Positions 46,631 through 55,890 of a stretch of 64,000 nt of DNA are shown one piece after another. Under the pieces are notes generated by a model. The model ran no database searches. It was given only the letters and a program-made list of their open reading frames with translations, and was not told the DNA's origin. Made by a program: the position numbers and the translations under genes. Source of the DNA: Arthrobacter sp. H35-D1 (lineage in GTDB: Bacteria > Actinomycetota > Actinomycetes > Actinomycetales > Micrococcaceae). Location: positions 1 through 64,000 of the forward strand of contig NZ_JASISP010000002.1 of NCBI RefSeq assembly GCF_030063185.1, written 5' to 3'. Every line of letters starts with the position of its first letter. Position 1 is the first letter of the stretch.

Positions 46631-48349
46631 ATGCCCCGCTCCACCCAAACCCGCATGCCCAAATCCAGGAAAGTTGCCACGGCAGTCTTGTCCGCGGCCG
46701 CCATGAGTGGCCTGCTGCTCAGCGGAATCTCACCAGCCGTGTCCGCCACCAGCGTTGTCACCGCAAAAGATTCATTCAACCGAACTGTCACCACGGGTTG
46801 GGGCACGTCGGACTCCGGCGACACCTGGTCGGCACCGGCAGGACTCAGCCGAGCCAACGGCAGCAGCGGCAACCTGGACATCAAGAAGGGCCAGGGCTTC
46901 TCAAACACCCTTGCCGGCTACAGTGCCCGAACTGCCGACCTGCAGGTCGCATTCTCACTCAACAAGCTGCCCACCGGAGCTGACACCTACCTTTACGTCA
47001 CGCCGCGAAAAGTTGGCAACAACGAGTACCGAGCCAAAATCAAGGTAAGCCCCAATGGCGCAGTACGTATTGACGCCACCCGAATTGTCAACGGAGCTGA
47101 AACCGTCCTGCAAAGCCACTCGGCGGGGGTTATTGCAAAGGCCGGTGCCACCCTCAATGTGAAGATGTCGCTGAGCGGTGCCGACAAGACCACCATCGCT
47201 GCGAAGATTTGGGCTTCAGGAACTCGTGCCCCCGGCAACCAGATCAACGTCACCGATGCAGAGCGCTCACTGCAGGCTTCCGGAACAGTTGCCCTCGGCG
47301 GGTACTTGGGATCCCGGGCCACGAGCCCTATCACAGTTCGCTATGACAACTTGGTGGTTTCCGGCGCCAAGGACGGTGCAGTCAAACCCCCAAGCCAGCC
47401 AAACCAACCCAGTGCAGACGCGTCAAGGAACTCGCTCGTCAACGGCACCTACAAGCCCAGCAACACCACAGCAGGCGTTGTTCGCGGCACAGCACTCAAG
47501 CCTTACAACACCAGCGGCGCAGATCTCATCATCACCAAAGATGGAACGGTCCTGGACGGGTTGGAAATCTGGGGCGACATCAAGGTCCGCGCAGCCAACG
47601 TGACCATCAAGAACAGCCGCTTGCATGGCGGTTCGTCCATTCCCAGGTCCAACACCGGAATCGTCGATGCCAATGATGGACGAGTCAAGAACCTCGTAGT
47701 CCAAGACTCCACACTCCTGCCACAGCGTGCTTCCTACTACCGTGACGGAATTGTGGGACACGACTTCACGGCCCTACGCAACCACATCACGCAAACCAAC
47801 GACGGACTGGGCATTTTCAACCGTCCAGGGGGACCCGCAGCCGCGAATGTAACCGTCAAGGGCAACTACATCCATGGCCTGACCTACTGGTCCAACGATC
47901 CCGCCCACCGCGACGGATCCCACAATGACGGCATCCAGGTCCAAGGCGGGGAAAACATCCTCATTGCGGGGAACACCATTGTTGGCGACATGGTCCGCGG
48001 CGCCGGCAGTGCTGCACCGCCGCGCGGCCTGCACACCACGACTGCCATGCTGCTGCAACAAAACGTCGCCAAGCTCAAGAACGTCGTCGTCGAAGGCAAC
48101 CACATTGACGGTGGCTTGACCTCGGTTACCGTCGACAGCACCAAAAACAAGCAGTCTTCGCTGCAGATTACGCTGAAAAACAATCATTTCGGTCACAATC
48201 AATACGCTTGGGATGGCGCAAAGTACCAAATCCGGGTCATCGACCGTTCGGCAAGCACAATCACCGGGCTGTCGACAAATAAGTGGAGCGACACCTCCAC
48301 ACCCCTTGCCGAAGGCAAGAACAAGGGCATCTACTACACCAACGAGTAG
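46631..48349 (+). CDS. Secreted right-handed beta-helix protein (pectate-lyase-like fold)
   Basis: A 572-residue exported protein with a Sec-type signal (about 1-38, ending near AVSATS). Residues about 42-245 form a module (KDSFNRTVTTGWGTSDSGDTW...) that also occurs in the giant protein at 59075 (QDAFGRTVSNGWGSADVGGPW). After a short linker, residues about 270-560 are parallel beta-helix coils (GLEIWGDIKVRAANVTIKNSRLHGG, VTVKGNYIHGLTYW, NILIAGNTIVG), a fold used by polysaccharide lyases and epimerases. A lyase or binding role on local EPS is inference. Two TGTGACA repeats ten bases apart lie upstream (46480, 46490). A strong terminator follows. Confidence 0.82.
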   Translation: MPRSTQTRMPKSRKVATAVLSAAAMSGLLLSGISPAVSATSVVTAKDSFNRTVTTGWGTSDSGDTWSAPAGLSRANGSSGNLDIKKGQGFSNTLAGYSARTADLQVAFSLNKLPTGADTYLYVTPRKVGNNEYRAKIKVSPNGAVRIDATRIVNGAETVLQSHSAGVIAKAGATLNVKMSLSGADKTTIAAKIWASGTRAPGNQINVTDAERSLQASGTVALGGYLGSRATSPITVRYDNLVVSGAKDGAVKPPSQPNQPSADASRNSLVNGTYKPSNTTAGVVRGTALKPYNTSGADLIITKDGTVLDGLEIWGDIKVRAANVTIKNSRLHGGSSIPRSNTGIVDANDGRVKNLVVQDSTLLPQRASYYRDGIVGHDFTALRNHITQTNDGLGIFNRPGGPAAANVTVKGNYIHGLTYWSNDPAHRDGSHNDGIQVQGGENILIAGNTIVGDMVRGAGSAAPPRGLHTTTAMLLQQNVAKLKNVVVEGNHIDGGLTSVTVDSTKNKQSSLQITLKNNHFGHNQYAWDGAKYQIRVIDRSASTITGLSTNKWSDTSTPLAEGKNKGIYYTNE

Positions 48350-48397
48350 AACCACATTAGATAGAACCACTGCAGTTGGAACCACCGCAGTTTGGTT

Positions 48398-48430
48398 GTG
48401 GGGCGGAGGAATTGGATTCCTCCGCCCCAC
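48398..48430 (+). terminator. Rho-independent terminator after the beta-helix gene
   Basis: GTGGGGCGGAGGAAT and its exact complement form a 15-bp stem with a 3-base loop, followed by ATTTGTG, about 50 bases past the stop. Its presence argues against an early start for the next gene. Confidence 0.85.
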
Positions 48431-48552
48431 ATTTGTGCCACCGTCCTGCCCGCATAGCCTCGCTCAGCAACCATGCACTACCCTGTTGCACGGGCGCACT
48501 GTTTTTTGAAGAATTGGAGATTCAGTGCCATTTCCGCCGAACGGGGACTATT

Positions 48553-49491
48553 TTGAATGCAACCGACTACGAATCAGTCGTCATCGCTGTTTTGACCTAC
48601 CAGCGACCGGACGAGCTGAAACTCATTGTGCCTCGTCTCTTGGAACAGGCTGCTTCAGTCCCCGTCGAGGCAACGGTGCTGGTCATCGACAACTCCCCCG
48701 AAGGGAACGCACGAGGCATAGTTGAAGAATTTGATGCCTGGAACCTCCACTTTGCGAACGAAGTCCAGCCGGGTATTTCCGCCGGACGCAACAGGGCACT
48801 TGCGGAATCAGCCGACGTTGATCTCCTGGTTTTCATCGATGACGATGAACTGCCGTCAAAGGAGTGGCTGCGCGCATTGCTCGTTCAATACGGCAGCTGC
48901 GGGGCCGCCGCTGTTGTGGGCCCTGTCGTGGCGGATTTTTCCCACGAGCCTTCCCCATGGATCGTGGATGGCGAGGTTTTCACGCGGCGCAACTTCGCCT
49001 CCGGTACCCGGCAGGATGCCGCCGCCACGAGCAACCTGCTGCTGGACCTGCGACAAATCCGGGCCATGGGGCTGTCTTTTGACGAACGCTTTGGCCTGAG
49101 CGGCGGATCAGACACGCTGTTTACCCGGCAACTGGTGGAACGTGGCGGGAGCATAATTTGGTGCCACGAGGCAATCGTCGTCGAACCTGTGCCTGTTGGC
49201 AGACTTACTCGCGAATGGGTGCTCAGGCGCTCTTTTCGCAGTGGGAACTCCTGGAGCCGGGTTTCACTTGTACTGGCTTCCAGCAGTGGGGGCCGATTCA
49301 AGACCCGGATAGACCTCTCCACCCATGGAGGCGCTCGCCTGCTGGGCGGGGCCAGCCGGTTCTTGCTTGGATTGCTGCTGCGGAACGTAAAGCACAGGGC
49401 AAAGGGCTTGCAGACCACCGCCCGTGGCGCCGGCATGATTTCAGGCGCTTGTGGCTACGTATATAGCGAGTATCGCCGCAAAACCGGATAA
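48553..49491 (+). CDS. Family 2 glycosyltransferase
   Basis: A 312-residue GT-A enzyme: VVIAVLTYQRPDELKLIVPRLL at the start, ATVLVIDNSPEGNARG, then LLVFIDDDELPSKEWLRAL with the DDD metal site, and a C-terminal part with GISAGRNRALAES typical of EPS glycosyltransferases. It probably adds one sugar in the cytoplasm. A TTG at 48553 preceded by GGGG is preferred to the frame's first start at 48376, which would place a terminator inside the coding region. Downstream about 300 bases show no gene. Confidence 0.85.
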   Translation: MNATDYESVVIAVLTYQRPDELKLIVPRLLEQAASVPVEATVLVIDNSPEGNARGIVEEFDAWNLHFANEVQPGISAGRNRALAESADVDLLVFIDDDELPSKEWLRALLVQYGSCGAAAVVGPVVADFSHEPSPWIVDGEVFTRRNFASGTRQDAAATSNLLLDLRQIRAMGLSFDERFGLSGGSDTLFTRQLVERGGSIIWCHEAIVVEPVPVGRLTREWVLRRSFRSGNSWSRVSLVLASSSGGRFKTRIDLSTHGGARLLGGASRFLLGLLLRNVKHRAKGLQTTARGAGMISGACGYVYSEYRRKTG

Positions 49492-49801
49492 AGCTCATGG
49501 AACGGTTCAAGGACAGTCTGTGTACGGGCATTCGCCCAATCGAATTGAGGGGTTCTGTTTCCTTCGCGTTGGGAGGCGATCTTCACCTCCGTGGAGGGTA
49601 CATCCGCTGTGCTAGGCTCAGCGTTGTCTGAGACTGCAGAGTCAATGCACCGACGAAGGGAACCGCGATGATCAGGAAAAGTGGGGAAATCGCCACAGGC
49701 ACTTCTCCTGCGCGGACACCCGTCCCGGCCAGCCAGAAGCATGCGACTGGTTTCGCACGGAGCCGGTCAATCCGGCTTTCAGGCAGCCACGCGACCCGGC
49801 T
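49492..49801. other. 310-bp intergenic region
   Basis: Between the convergent GT2 and candidate phosphatase genes. Small open frames exist on both strands without ribosome sites or recognisable products. A short GGAGG/CCTCC hairpin near 49570-49590 is the only structure seen. Nothing else is apparent. Confidence 0.4.
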
Positions 49802-50224
49802 TCAGCTTTCAGTTGCTTCAGCAGCGACTTGCCATTGGAACTTCATTTCACTCAATGATGCACCTGTCCTGGCAGCCATGGCCACGGCAGCCAGGTGATG
49901 GCGGTTGCGACGGTTGTTGTGCCCGTCAGAAATATCAAGAATATCTCGGTCGTTGCGTCGGCGGCCAGAACTCCGTGCCGGCTGGGTCTCCACCAGCCCT
50001 CGTCGTGAAGTCAAAACGGCGGCCGGACCGTTCACACGCAATTCGACCAATTCGCTGCGCTGCTCAGTGGTCTCCGTCAACACCATGTCAAATGAGCGTG
50101 GGTCCAAGGAATGCAGCGACTCTGACCTGAACCCTGCGCTGGCCATGTTGAACCTGCCGGCGCGTCCTGCCATGAAAGTCAGAAGCGGCGATCGACATCC
50201 GTTGGCCGCACAGATAATACGCAT
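49802..50224 (-). CDS. Candidate low-molecular-weight protein-tyrosine phosphatase (divergent)
   Basis: A 140-residue frame starting MRIICAANGCRSPLLTFMAGRAG. Residues 5-12 form the CxxxxxRS phosphate loop of LMW tyrosine phosphatases, followed by an SAGF block and SFDMVLTETTEQRSEL, matching the family's fDlvl.m...h...l region. The C-terminal acid motif is weak (DILDISDG instead of DPY/DPF). No strong ribosome site precedes the ATG. In EPS loci such phosphatases dephosphorylate the tyrosine kinase, which here lies 1.4 kb away on the other strand. The gene is likely real but may be atypical or decaying. Confidence 0.55.
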   Translation of the reverse strand: MRIICAANGCRSPLLTFMAGRAGRFNMASAGFRSESLHSLDPRSFDMVLTETTEQRSELVELRVNGPAAVLTSRRGLVETQPARSSGRRRNDRDILDISDGHNNRRNRHHLAAVAMAARTGASLSEMKFQWQVAAEATES

Positions 50225-50314
50225 GGAGTGGATCTTCGAAACATGCTTGGCGCAGGCGTCGTTCTTCACAGCTGGCCGGCACTCATCGATGATCCCACCA
50301 AGTTGGACAGCGCC

Positions 50315-51610
50315 ATGACTGACGACGCCCTTCGCATTCCGCTCCTTGCCGGCATTGGTTTGGCGGCCTTCGCCAATGCCTTCATTCTCATGCGACTGTC
50401 CCCTAGAACACTCATGGTGGCCTGGACACTCGCCTTGTTCTTTGTACCCATCTGGGCCGGTGCACAAATCGGGATTTATTTCTCGGTCATTACCGTCGTC
50501 ACGATTCTGGCAATCAGCACCTCGTCGCTGCATTTCTTCAAGTTCTCCAGCGTGGACGCATTGATGGGTTCTTTCGTGCTGCTGCTCCTCGTTGGTTGGA
50601 TGCTCGGTTTGGTCCAATGGGGGCACCTCGTCTTGGTCCTGACAGGATGGATGATCCCCTATCTTGGCGGTCGGTTTATCGCATCGAGGGTCGAGCTTAA
50701 GTGGATTTATGGTTGTCTGGCCGCCGGTGCCGTCGCCGCTGCCTGCTTGGCCATCGCAGAATTCGTCACAGGAACCAATTTCTTCGTGCGCCTAAAGATG
50801 AGCAACAGTCTCTACGCAACATGGCATACACTTCAATTCCGGGGCGGACTGCTGCGCGTGGAAGGGGCTTTTGGCCATTCAATTGCCTTGGGAGCCAGCC
50901 TGGCAATGTGTTCTGTGTTTATCCTCGTTGTGGCGTGGCCGCAGTGGTTGCGGATTGCCTCCTTGCTCGTTGTTGCGATTGCAACGGGGCTGACTTTCAG
51001 CCGCATAGGCCTTATTGCCCTCGCCTTGACCCTCGTGGTGGGACTGGTTGCCCTGCGGCATGACATCGTCGCATCGCTGCGGTGGAAGATCTTTGCGCTC
51101 GTCGGACTTGCTGCCGCCGTGGGGCTTCCCTTGCTTCTGTCGGTGTTCACTTCTGCAGGGAACGAGGCCTCGGGCAGCGCTGAGTATCGCACCGACCTTC
51201 TTCCACTTTTGGGCACGGCCTCACTTGTGGGGATTGCGAAGAGCCGGGAAGTGACAGCGGCCGGTACAACCTACTACGGCACTTTTCAGTCCATCGACAG
51301 TGAGGTGGTTCTCACCGCGTTGAGGTTCGGCCTCTTGCCACTGCTCATCCTTCTTGCTGCCCTGGCGATCTGCTGCATTGCTGTCCTCCGGGGCCGCGCC
51401 ACACCCGCCTCCGTTGCGATCGTTGGAATGATTCCGGCATTCGCGACCGTGGCCCTGATCACCCAATACACAACGTTGGTGTGGTTTCTGGCGGGCTTGG
51501 CGGTCGCTTGCCACCACCAACGACTACATGGAGCCAGCCCCATCAAAACTGTTGTTGCATTCCAACCAACCCAGACAAAAAACCAACGGGAGGTATCCAA
51601 GTGGCTGTGA
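50315..51610 (+). CDS. O-antigen polymerase/ligase-type membrane protein (second Wzy)
   Basis: A 431-residue protein with about eleven hydrophobic helices and a larger loop (SVFTSAGNEASGSAEYRTDLLPLLG) followed by GTTYYGTFQSIDSEVVLTALRFGLLP, the usual Wzy/ligase layout. QFRGGLLRVEGAFGHSIALGASLAM resembles the QLRGGLMRVAGTTFTPIELGVVASM stretch of the first polymerase at 25789, so the two are related. ATG at 50315 is chosen (GGAC eight bases before); a GTG at 50228 would collide with the divergent phosphatase start. The kinase gene starts inside its last codons. Confidence 0.82.
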   Translation: MTDDALRIPLLAGIGLAAFANAFILMRLSPRTLMVAWTLALFFVPIWAGAQIGIYFSVITVVTILAISTSSLHFFKFSSVDALMGSFVLLLLVGWMLGLVQWGHLVLVLTGWMIPYLGGRFIASRVELKWIYGCLAAGAVAAACLAIAEFVTGTNFFVRLKMSNSLYATWHTLQFRGGLLRVEGAFGHSIALGASLAMCSVFILVVAWPQWLRIASLLVVAIATGLTFSRIGLIALALTLVVGLVALRHDIVASLRWKIFALVGLAAAVGLPLLLSVFTSAGNEASGSAEYRTDLLPLLGTASLVGIAKSREVTAAGTTYYGTFQSIDSEVVLTALRFGLLPLLILLAALAICCIAVLRGRATPASVAIVGMIPAFATVALITQYTTLVWFLAGLAVACHHQRLHGASPIKTVVAFQPTQTKNQREVSKWL

Positions 51611-53058
51611 CGAGAAGTGCCGGGACAACACTGTCAGCACGCATTGTTTCAACAGTGGCAAAACGTTGGTATGTGATTGTTATGGCTGCGGCAATCGGTG
51701 CAGTCGGCGCTTTTGCAATGTCGGCCACGGTAACGCCCAGCTACACTTCGAGCACGTCGTTGTTCTTTTCGCTGAACGCAGGAGACTCCGCTTCGGACTT
51801 CAACCAAGCATCCGCCTACACACAAAGCCAGATGCTTTCGTATGCCCAGCTGGCAACTTCTTCCGTTGTTCTGGATCAGGTGGTCAAGGACATCGATTCC
51901 AAGCTTGACAAGGAAGAACTGCGGAAAAGAATTGCCGTTTTGACCCCACAAAACACGGTCATTATGGACATCAAGGTTTCCACGACCGATCCCGACTTGT
52001 CGGCCCTCATTGCCAACAGCACTGGCAAAAACCTGAAGTTGGCTGTTTCCGCCATCTCCTCCGGAAAAAGCGGCGGTCAGTCGGATTTGCAGGCCAATGT
52101 CATCGAACCTGCCGTGCCAGCGGACTTCCAGTCCTCACCGGACAAGAAGAGGGATGCTATTTTCGGAGGAATCCTCGGGGTGCTCGTTTCGCTCTTCGCG
52201 ATAGGTCTCTCCGTTGTCATCGACACCAAGGTCCGCTCCGAGGAAATCTTGAAGTCCATGACAAACCTCCCGCTGCTGGGCACAGTTGAGCGGAATCGGG
52301 CTAGCCAAGACGGCAGGCCTGTTGCCCTCAGCGCACCGAACGGTCCTGCCACCGAGCGATTCCGCCAGATCAGGGCCGGGCTGAGATTCGCGTCGGCCGG
52401 CCATGAAATGACGACGATTGCCATCACCTCGGGATCCCCGTCCGAAGGCAAAACACTTACTTCCATGAATCTTGCCCTGGTGATGGCAGAAAGCAAGGAG
52501 CGCATACTCCTGATAGACGCGGACCTGCGTCGACCCAGAATTGCCGAGTGCATTGGTTTCGAAGGGGCCATCGGACTAACGACTGTCTTGGTTGGCGATG
52601 TGAGCCTCCAAGACGCCGTGCAGAAATTTGGAAATACAACCCTGGACATCTTGACCGCGGGTGGAATTCCTCCAAATCCGGCCCAACTGCTCGGATCAAT
52701 GCCGATGCAGAATTTGCTGGAGCAGGCCAAGCGGGACTACGACTTCGTAATAGTGGACACCGCACCAGTTCTGGCAGTGGCCGATGTGGCAGTCATTGCC
52801 GGCGTTGTCGACTCTGTGGTTCTTGTAGTGGACTCCACCAAAGTCAGGCAAGCACAGTTGGAACAAGCCATAGAGGCGTTGGAAACCACTGGAGCGCACA
52901 TCTCAGGTGCCATCCTCAACCGTGTCAAACCGTCTAAATCACATGACGTCTATTACCAGAAACCAGTAGCCGGACCACCCCATGCCAAGAAGAAAACATG
53001 GCTTGAAATGGTGCCTTTGGCCAAATCCGGGGCACATAGCCTCGAGAGCACGGACTGA
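51601..53058 (+). CDS. Wzz/BY-type tyrosine kinase (polysaccharide co-polymerase, CpsCD/Wzc-like)
   Basis: A 485-residue fusion. The N-terminal Wzz domain has one helix near 20-40, an external loop, and a second helix about 180-205. The cytoplasmic kinase shows Walker A SGSPSEGKTLTS (about 278), Walker A' LLIDADLRRP (about 303) and Walker B FVIVDTAP (about 381), the bacterial tyrosine-kinase arrangement. The C-terminal Tyr cluster is minimal (DVYYQKP), so autophosphorylation may be limited. GTG at 51601 follows GGGAGG by seven bases and overlaps the polymerase gene. It would control length and export of the polymer made by that polymerase. Confidence 0.92.
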   Translation: MAVTRSAGTTLSARIVSTVAKRWYVIVMAAAIGAVGAFAMSATVTPSYTSSTSLFFSLNAGDSASDFNQASAYTQSQMLSYAQLATSSVVLDQVVKDIDSKLDKEELRKRIAVLTPQNTVIMDIKVSTTDPDLSALIANSTGKNLKLAVSAISSGKSGGQSDLQANVIEPAVPADFQSSPDKKRDAIFGGILGVLVSLFAIGLSVVIDTKVRSEEILKSMTNLPLLGTVERNRASQDGRPVALSAPNGPATERFRQIRAGLRFASAGHEMTTIAITSGSPSEGKTLTSMNLALVMAESKERILLIDADLRRPRIAECIGFEGAIGLTTVLVGDVSLQDAVQKFGNTTLDILTAGGIPPNPAQLLGSMPMQNLLEQAKRDYDFVIVDTAPVLAVADVAVIAGVVDSVVLVVDSTKVRQAQLEQAIEALETTGAHISGAILNRVKPSKSHDVYYQKPVAGPPHAKKKTWLEMVPLAKSGAHSLESTD

Positions 53059-53151
53059 CCATGGGCTTCGCCTTCGCCAACACGGTACAGCGGTTGGGCA
53101 TTGTTCCTTGCACACGTGGTCCGTTCACCCCCCGCCGGCTCCAATAAGCAC

Positions 53152-54639
53152 ATGGACCCAGCAGGTGAGCCGGTCAACGCCCTCCAGGGACTGGGCCGTC
53201 GGGCTGTCCGCGGGGCGACTGTCACGGCGGTGGGACAGTTTGGCCGGATCCTGGTGCAGACTCTTTCCGTGGTGGTCTTGGCCCGGCTTCTCACCCCCAA
53301 CGAGTATGGGCTGTTCGCCATGGTCCTGGCCGTTGCCGGCATTGCCGAAATATTCAGGGATTTTGGGCTTTCCCAAGCAGCTGTCCAGGCTCGGTCGCTT
53401 TCCAAGGAACAGCGGGACTTGCTGTTCTGGATCAATTCCTCAATAGGTGCCGTGCTGGCTCTTCTAGTATTTTTTGGATCATGGGCCATCGCAGGATTCT
53501 TCAGACACCCTGAGCTCCTGCCCTTGGTCCAGGGGGTGTCTGTCATCTTCCTGCTCAATGGAATCACCACCCAGTTCCGGGCCAGCCTGACCCGATCCCT
53601 CCGGTTCACTGCCTTGGCAGTGAACGACTTCGTCTCAACAGTGGCTGGGCTGGCAACGGCCATCGTGCTGGCGTTGCTTGGCTTCGGTGTCTGGGCGCTT
53701 GTTTTCCAAGTCATGGTCCAGGCCCTTGTGGTACTGGTGCTTTCAGCTGGAATGTGTCGCTGGATTCCCGGACCGCCCCGCCGAGGTACTGAAATTCGCA
53801 GTTTCCTGACATTTGGTTGGCACATGGTTGCCGCGCAAATGGTGACTTATGTTGGGAACAATGCCGATACCGTCACCATTGGCTTGGTGTTCGGGGCGGC
53901 TCCGCTGGGGAACTACAACCGGCCGTATCAATTGGTCATGAATATTGCCAATCAATTGCGGTCGCCAATTTCCAATGTCGCCATCCCTGTGCTGTCGCGA
54001 CTACAGGACGCAGGGTATCGGTACTGGGAATTTGCCCGTGTGGGACAGGTTGCCTTGGGTTACACACTGGTGGTCGCGTTGGCATTGGCAACGGGTGCCG
54101 CGCTGCCTGTCACCAACATTTTGCTGGGTCCAAAGTGGCTTGCCTCTGCGCCGATCCTCTCGATGTTGGCTGCTGCCGCCATCTTCCAGACCCTGGCCTA
54201 TTTTGGATACTGGATCTATGTGTCCAAGGGAATCACGAAGGCGCTGTTCCAGTTCAATTTGGTGGGCGTGGCCGTGAAAGTTGTCTGCTTGGTGATTGGT
54301 GCATTCTGGGGTGTCAATGGCGTTGCTGCGGGCTACCTCATTTCCACGCTGTTGAAATGGCCGCTTTCGCTCTACTGGATTGCGCGCTCTGTCAGCAACA
54401 TGCCAATCCGTGTTTTCGTCGTCGGGTTCTTGCGGATGTCTTTGCTTGCGGGACTTGCGGCAGGCGGTGCTTTTCTGGGAACCCTGTGGGCTGGCAATTT
54501 TGGATCGTGGGTGCAGTGCTTCGCAGCATTGGGAGTGGTTATGTTCGTGTATGCCGCTTCGGCCACGGTCCCTGCAGTTCGACGGGACATGGCAGATCTG
54601 GTCTCTGCCGCGTCCAAGATCCGACGCGAACGCAAGTGA
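53152..54639 (+). CDS. Second polysaccharide flippase (Wzx/MOP superfamily)
   Basis: A 495-residue protein with about twelve to fourteen membrane helices; VVVLARLLTPNEYGLFAMVLAVAGIAEIFRDFGLSQAAVQ is typical of WzxC/RfbX polysaccharide exporters. It moves lipid-linked units to the outer face. ATG at 53152 is chosen; a TTG at 53101 is possible and neither has a strong ribosome site. It is the last gene of the plus-strand operon with polymerase and kinase, and meets the FrhB-like gene tail-to-tail 21 bases later. Confidence 0.88.
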   Translation: MDPAGEPVNALQGLGRRAVRGATVTAVGQFGRILVQTLSVVVLARLLTPNEYGLFAMVLAVAGIAEIFRDFGLSQAAVQARSLSKEQRDLLFWINSSIGAVLALLVFFGSWAIAGFFRHPELLPLVQGVSVIFLLNGITTQFRASLTRSLRFTALAVNDFVSTVAGLATAIVLALLGFGVWALVFQVMVQALVVLVLSAGMCRWIPGPPRRGTEIRSFLTFGWHMVAAQMVTYVGNNADTVTIGLVFGAAPLGNYNRPYQLVMNIANQLRSPISNVAIPVLSRLQDAGYRYWEFARVGQVALGYTLVVALALATGAALPVTNILLGPKWLASAPILSMLAAAAIFQTLAYFGYWIYVSKGITKALFQFNLVGVAVKVVCLVIGAFWGVNGVAAGYLISTLLKWPLSLYWIARSVSNMPIRVFVVGFLRMSLLAGLAAGGAFLGTLWAGNFGSWVQCFAALGVVMFVYAASATVPAVRRDMADLVSAASKIRRERK

Positions 54640-54660
54640 TTCAACAGGCCGGGCAGTTCC

Positions 54661-55890
54661 TCATAAACGCATGTTCTTTCTCCGACGATAAGCACCTTTC
54701 GCGGTGCGCCACGACTCTCTGGGCTCCGGCAAGGACATCCGGAACAACCCGAATCCTTCGAACCGAGGAATTTTTCCTCCGGCAGCCACCACTCCCACAA
54801 GACGGGCAAAGAGGGTCGACCGCCGTTTGCGCTGCAGCGGCTGTACTGTTGCCAGCGCCTTGAGATCCAAGGGGGCAAGGATCAATATGCCTGCTGCGGC
54901 CGCCTCCAGTACCAGGTCGCGGCCGCGTTCCGTTCGTGCAATCAGTGCGCTTATGCCCGCTTGGTCGGCGAACAAGGGATACCCCTGTGCATCAGTCCGC
55001 CAAAAATCCCCTGCAGTGATGTCGGCACTTTCCCCAATCCCGTCCGGGCATATTTTGCATCGCCATTGGGTGGTTGGTCCCAAGTACTTGCCCCAGGATT
55101 CCTCATAGCTTGTCGTCTTGGTGGAACCGTCGTTGCGGGTTATGGAAAACTCCCCCGGCCACCCGTTTCCCCGATACCGCAAATCAACGATGTCTTCTCC
55201 TTCGGACACGCCCAACTTTTCAGCCAACTGCCCGGTTGAATTTTGGCTCGGCGTGCCTGCGCAAAAGAAGGAAAGCAGAATCGGGGACTTGGCGCCGTCG
55301 GTGGTTCCCTTGCTGAGCCCACGCAGGGCAGAGACTTCACACGGCTTGCCGATAAAAGAAGTGCCAGGTGCCAACGCCTCCTTGTGGGCAGCATTGGAAA
55401 CTGGGGCGTACCGGGATCCTGAAGACGCGAGCGCCTCCGCCTTCGAGGTAATCCGCACCGTCACCGTCCGGCGGGCATTCTGCGGGTCGCCTTGCGCTCC
55501 AATGACCCGGGTTGAGTGTCCAGCCTGCAGCAGCCACGCGGACAATGCTGTCAGGGTCCCACCGCTACTGCCCTTGTGGCGTATTTCCGGGTCGGCCGAC
55601 CAAGCTTCCCAAGCTTGCACCACGGGTCCGAGTTGTGCGTCCCGGCGAGATCCCCGCGGGCGTTGGGCACTCACCCGAACGCCGGGGCAAGCCCTGCCAA
55701 ATGCCTTGACGGTACCGCTTCCACTTGTAGGGCTTTCGGGTGGCCGGTGCCGCACCGGCCGCATGTAGCCCTCGTCGTCCAGCTCCATGCGAAGCCCCTC
55801 ATCCAGCAACGCACAGGCACCGCACCCCGAACAGTTGCCGGCATGAACCACTCGCTCTATGGCCGCATCGAGGCCGGATTCTGAAGTCAT
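54661..55890 (-). CDS. Coenzyme F420 hydrogenase/dehydrogenase beta-subunit (FrhB) family protein
   Basis: A 409-residue protein of the FrhB family with an N-terminal CSGCGAC cysteine cluster near 20-26 and a second set in CKICPDGIG, positions used for iron-sulfur binding in relatives. The body has RHKGSSGGTLTALSAWLL and SFIGKPCEVSALRGL. Such proteins sit repeatedly beside polysaccharide pyruvyl transferases in EPS loci, as here where the starts and stops overlap (ATGA); the biochemical role in that pairing is not established, and use of F420 is only a family association. Confidence 0.87.
   Translation of the reverse strand: MTSESGLDAAIERVVHAGNCSGCGACALLDEGLRMELDDEGYMRPVRHRPPESPTSGSGTVKAFGRACPGVRVSAQRPRGSRRDAQLGPVVQAWEAWSADPEIRHKGSSGGTLTALSAWLLQAGHSTRVIGAQGDPQNARRTVTVRITSKAEALASSGSRYAPVSNAAHKEALAPGTSFIGKPCEVSALRGLSKGTTDGAKSPILLSFFCAGTPSQNSTGQLAEKLGVSEGEDIVDLRYRGNGWPGEFSITRNDGSTKTTSYEESWGKYLGPTTQWRCKICPDGIGESADITAGDFWRTDAQGYPLFADQAGISALIARTERGRDLVLEAAAAGILILAPLDLKALATVQPLQRKRRSTLFARLVGVVAAGGKIPRFEGFGLFRMSLPEPRESWRTAKGAYRRRKNMRL

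Noticed and set aside
48376-48552. N-terminal extension of the GT2 gene
   Set aside because: It would include a strong terminator hairpin at 48398-48430 and a Cys/Pro-rich sequence unlike the family; the TTG at 48553 has a ribosome site.
49905-50318. Plus-strand frame opposite the candidate phosphatase
   Set aside because: Composition is Arg/Ser-rich with no recognisable domain, and the opposite strand carries the CxxxxxRS motif; I judged the minus strand the coding one.
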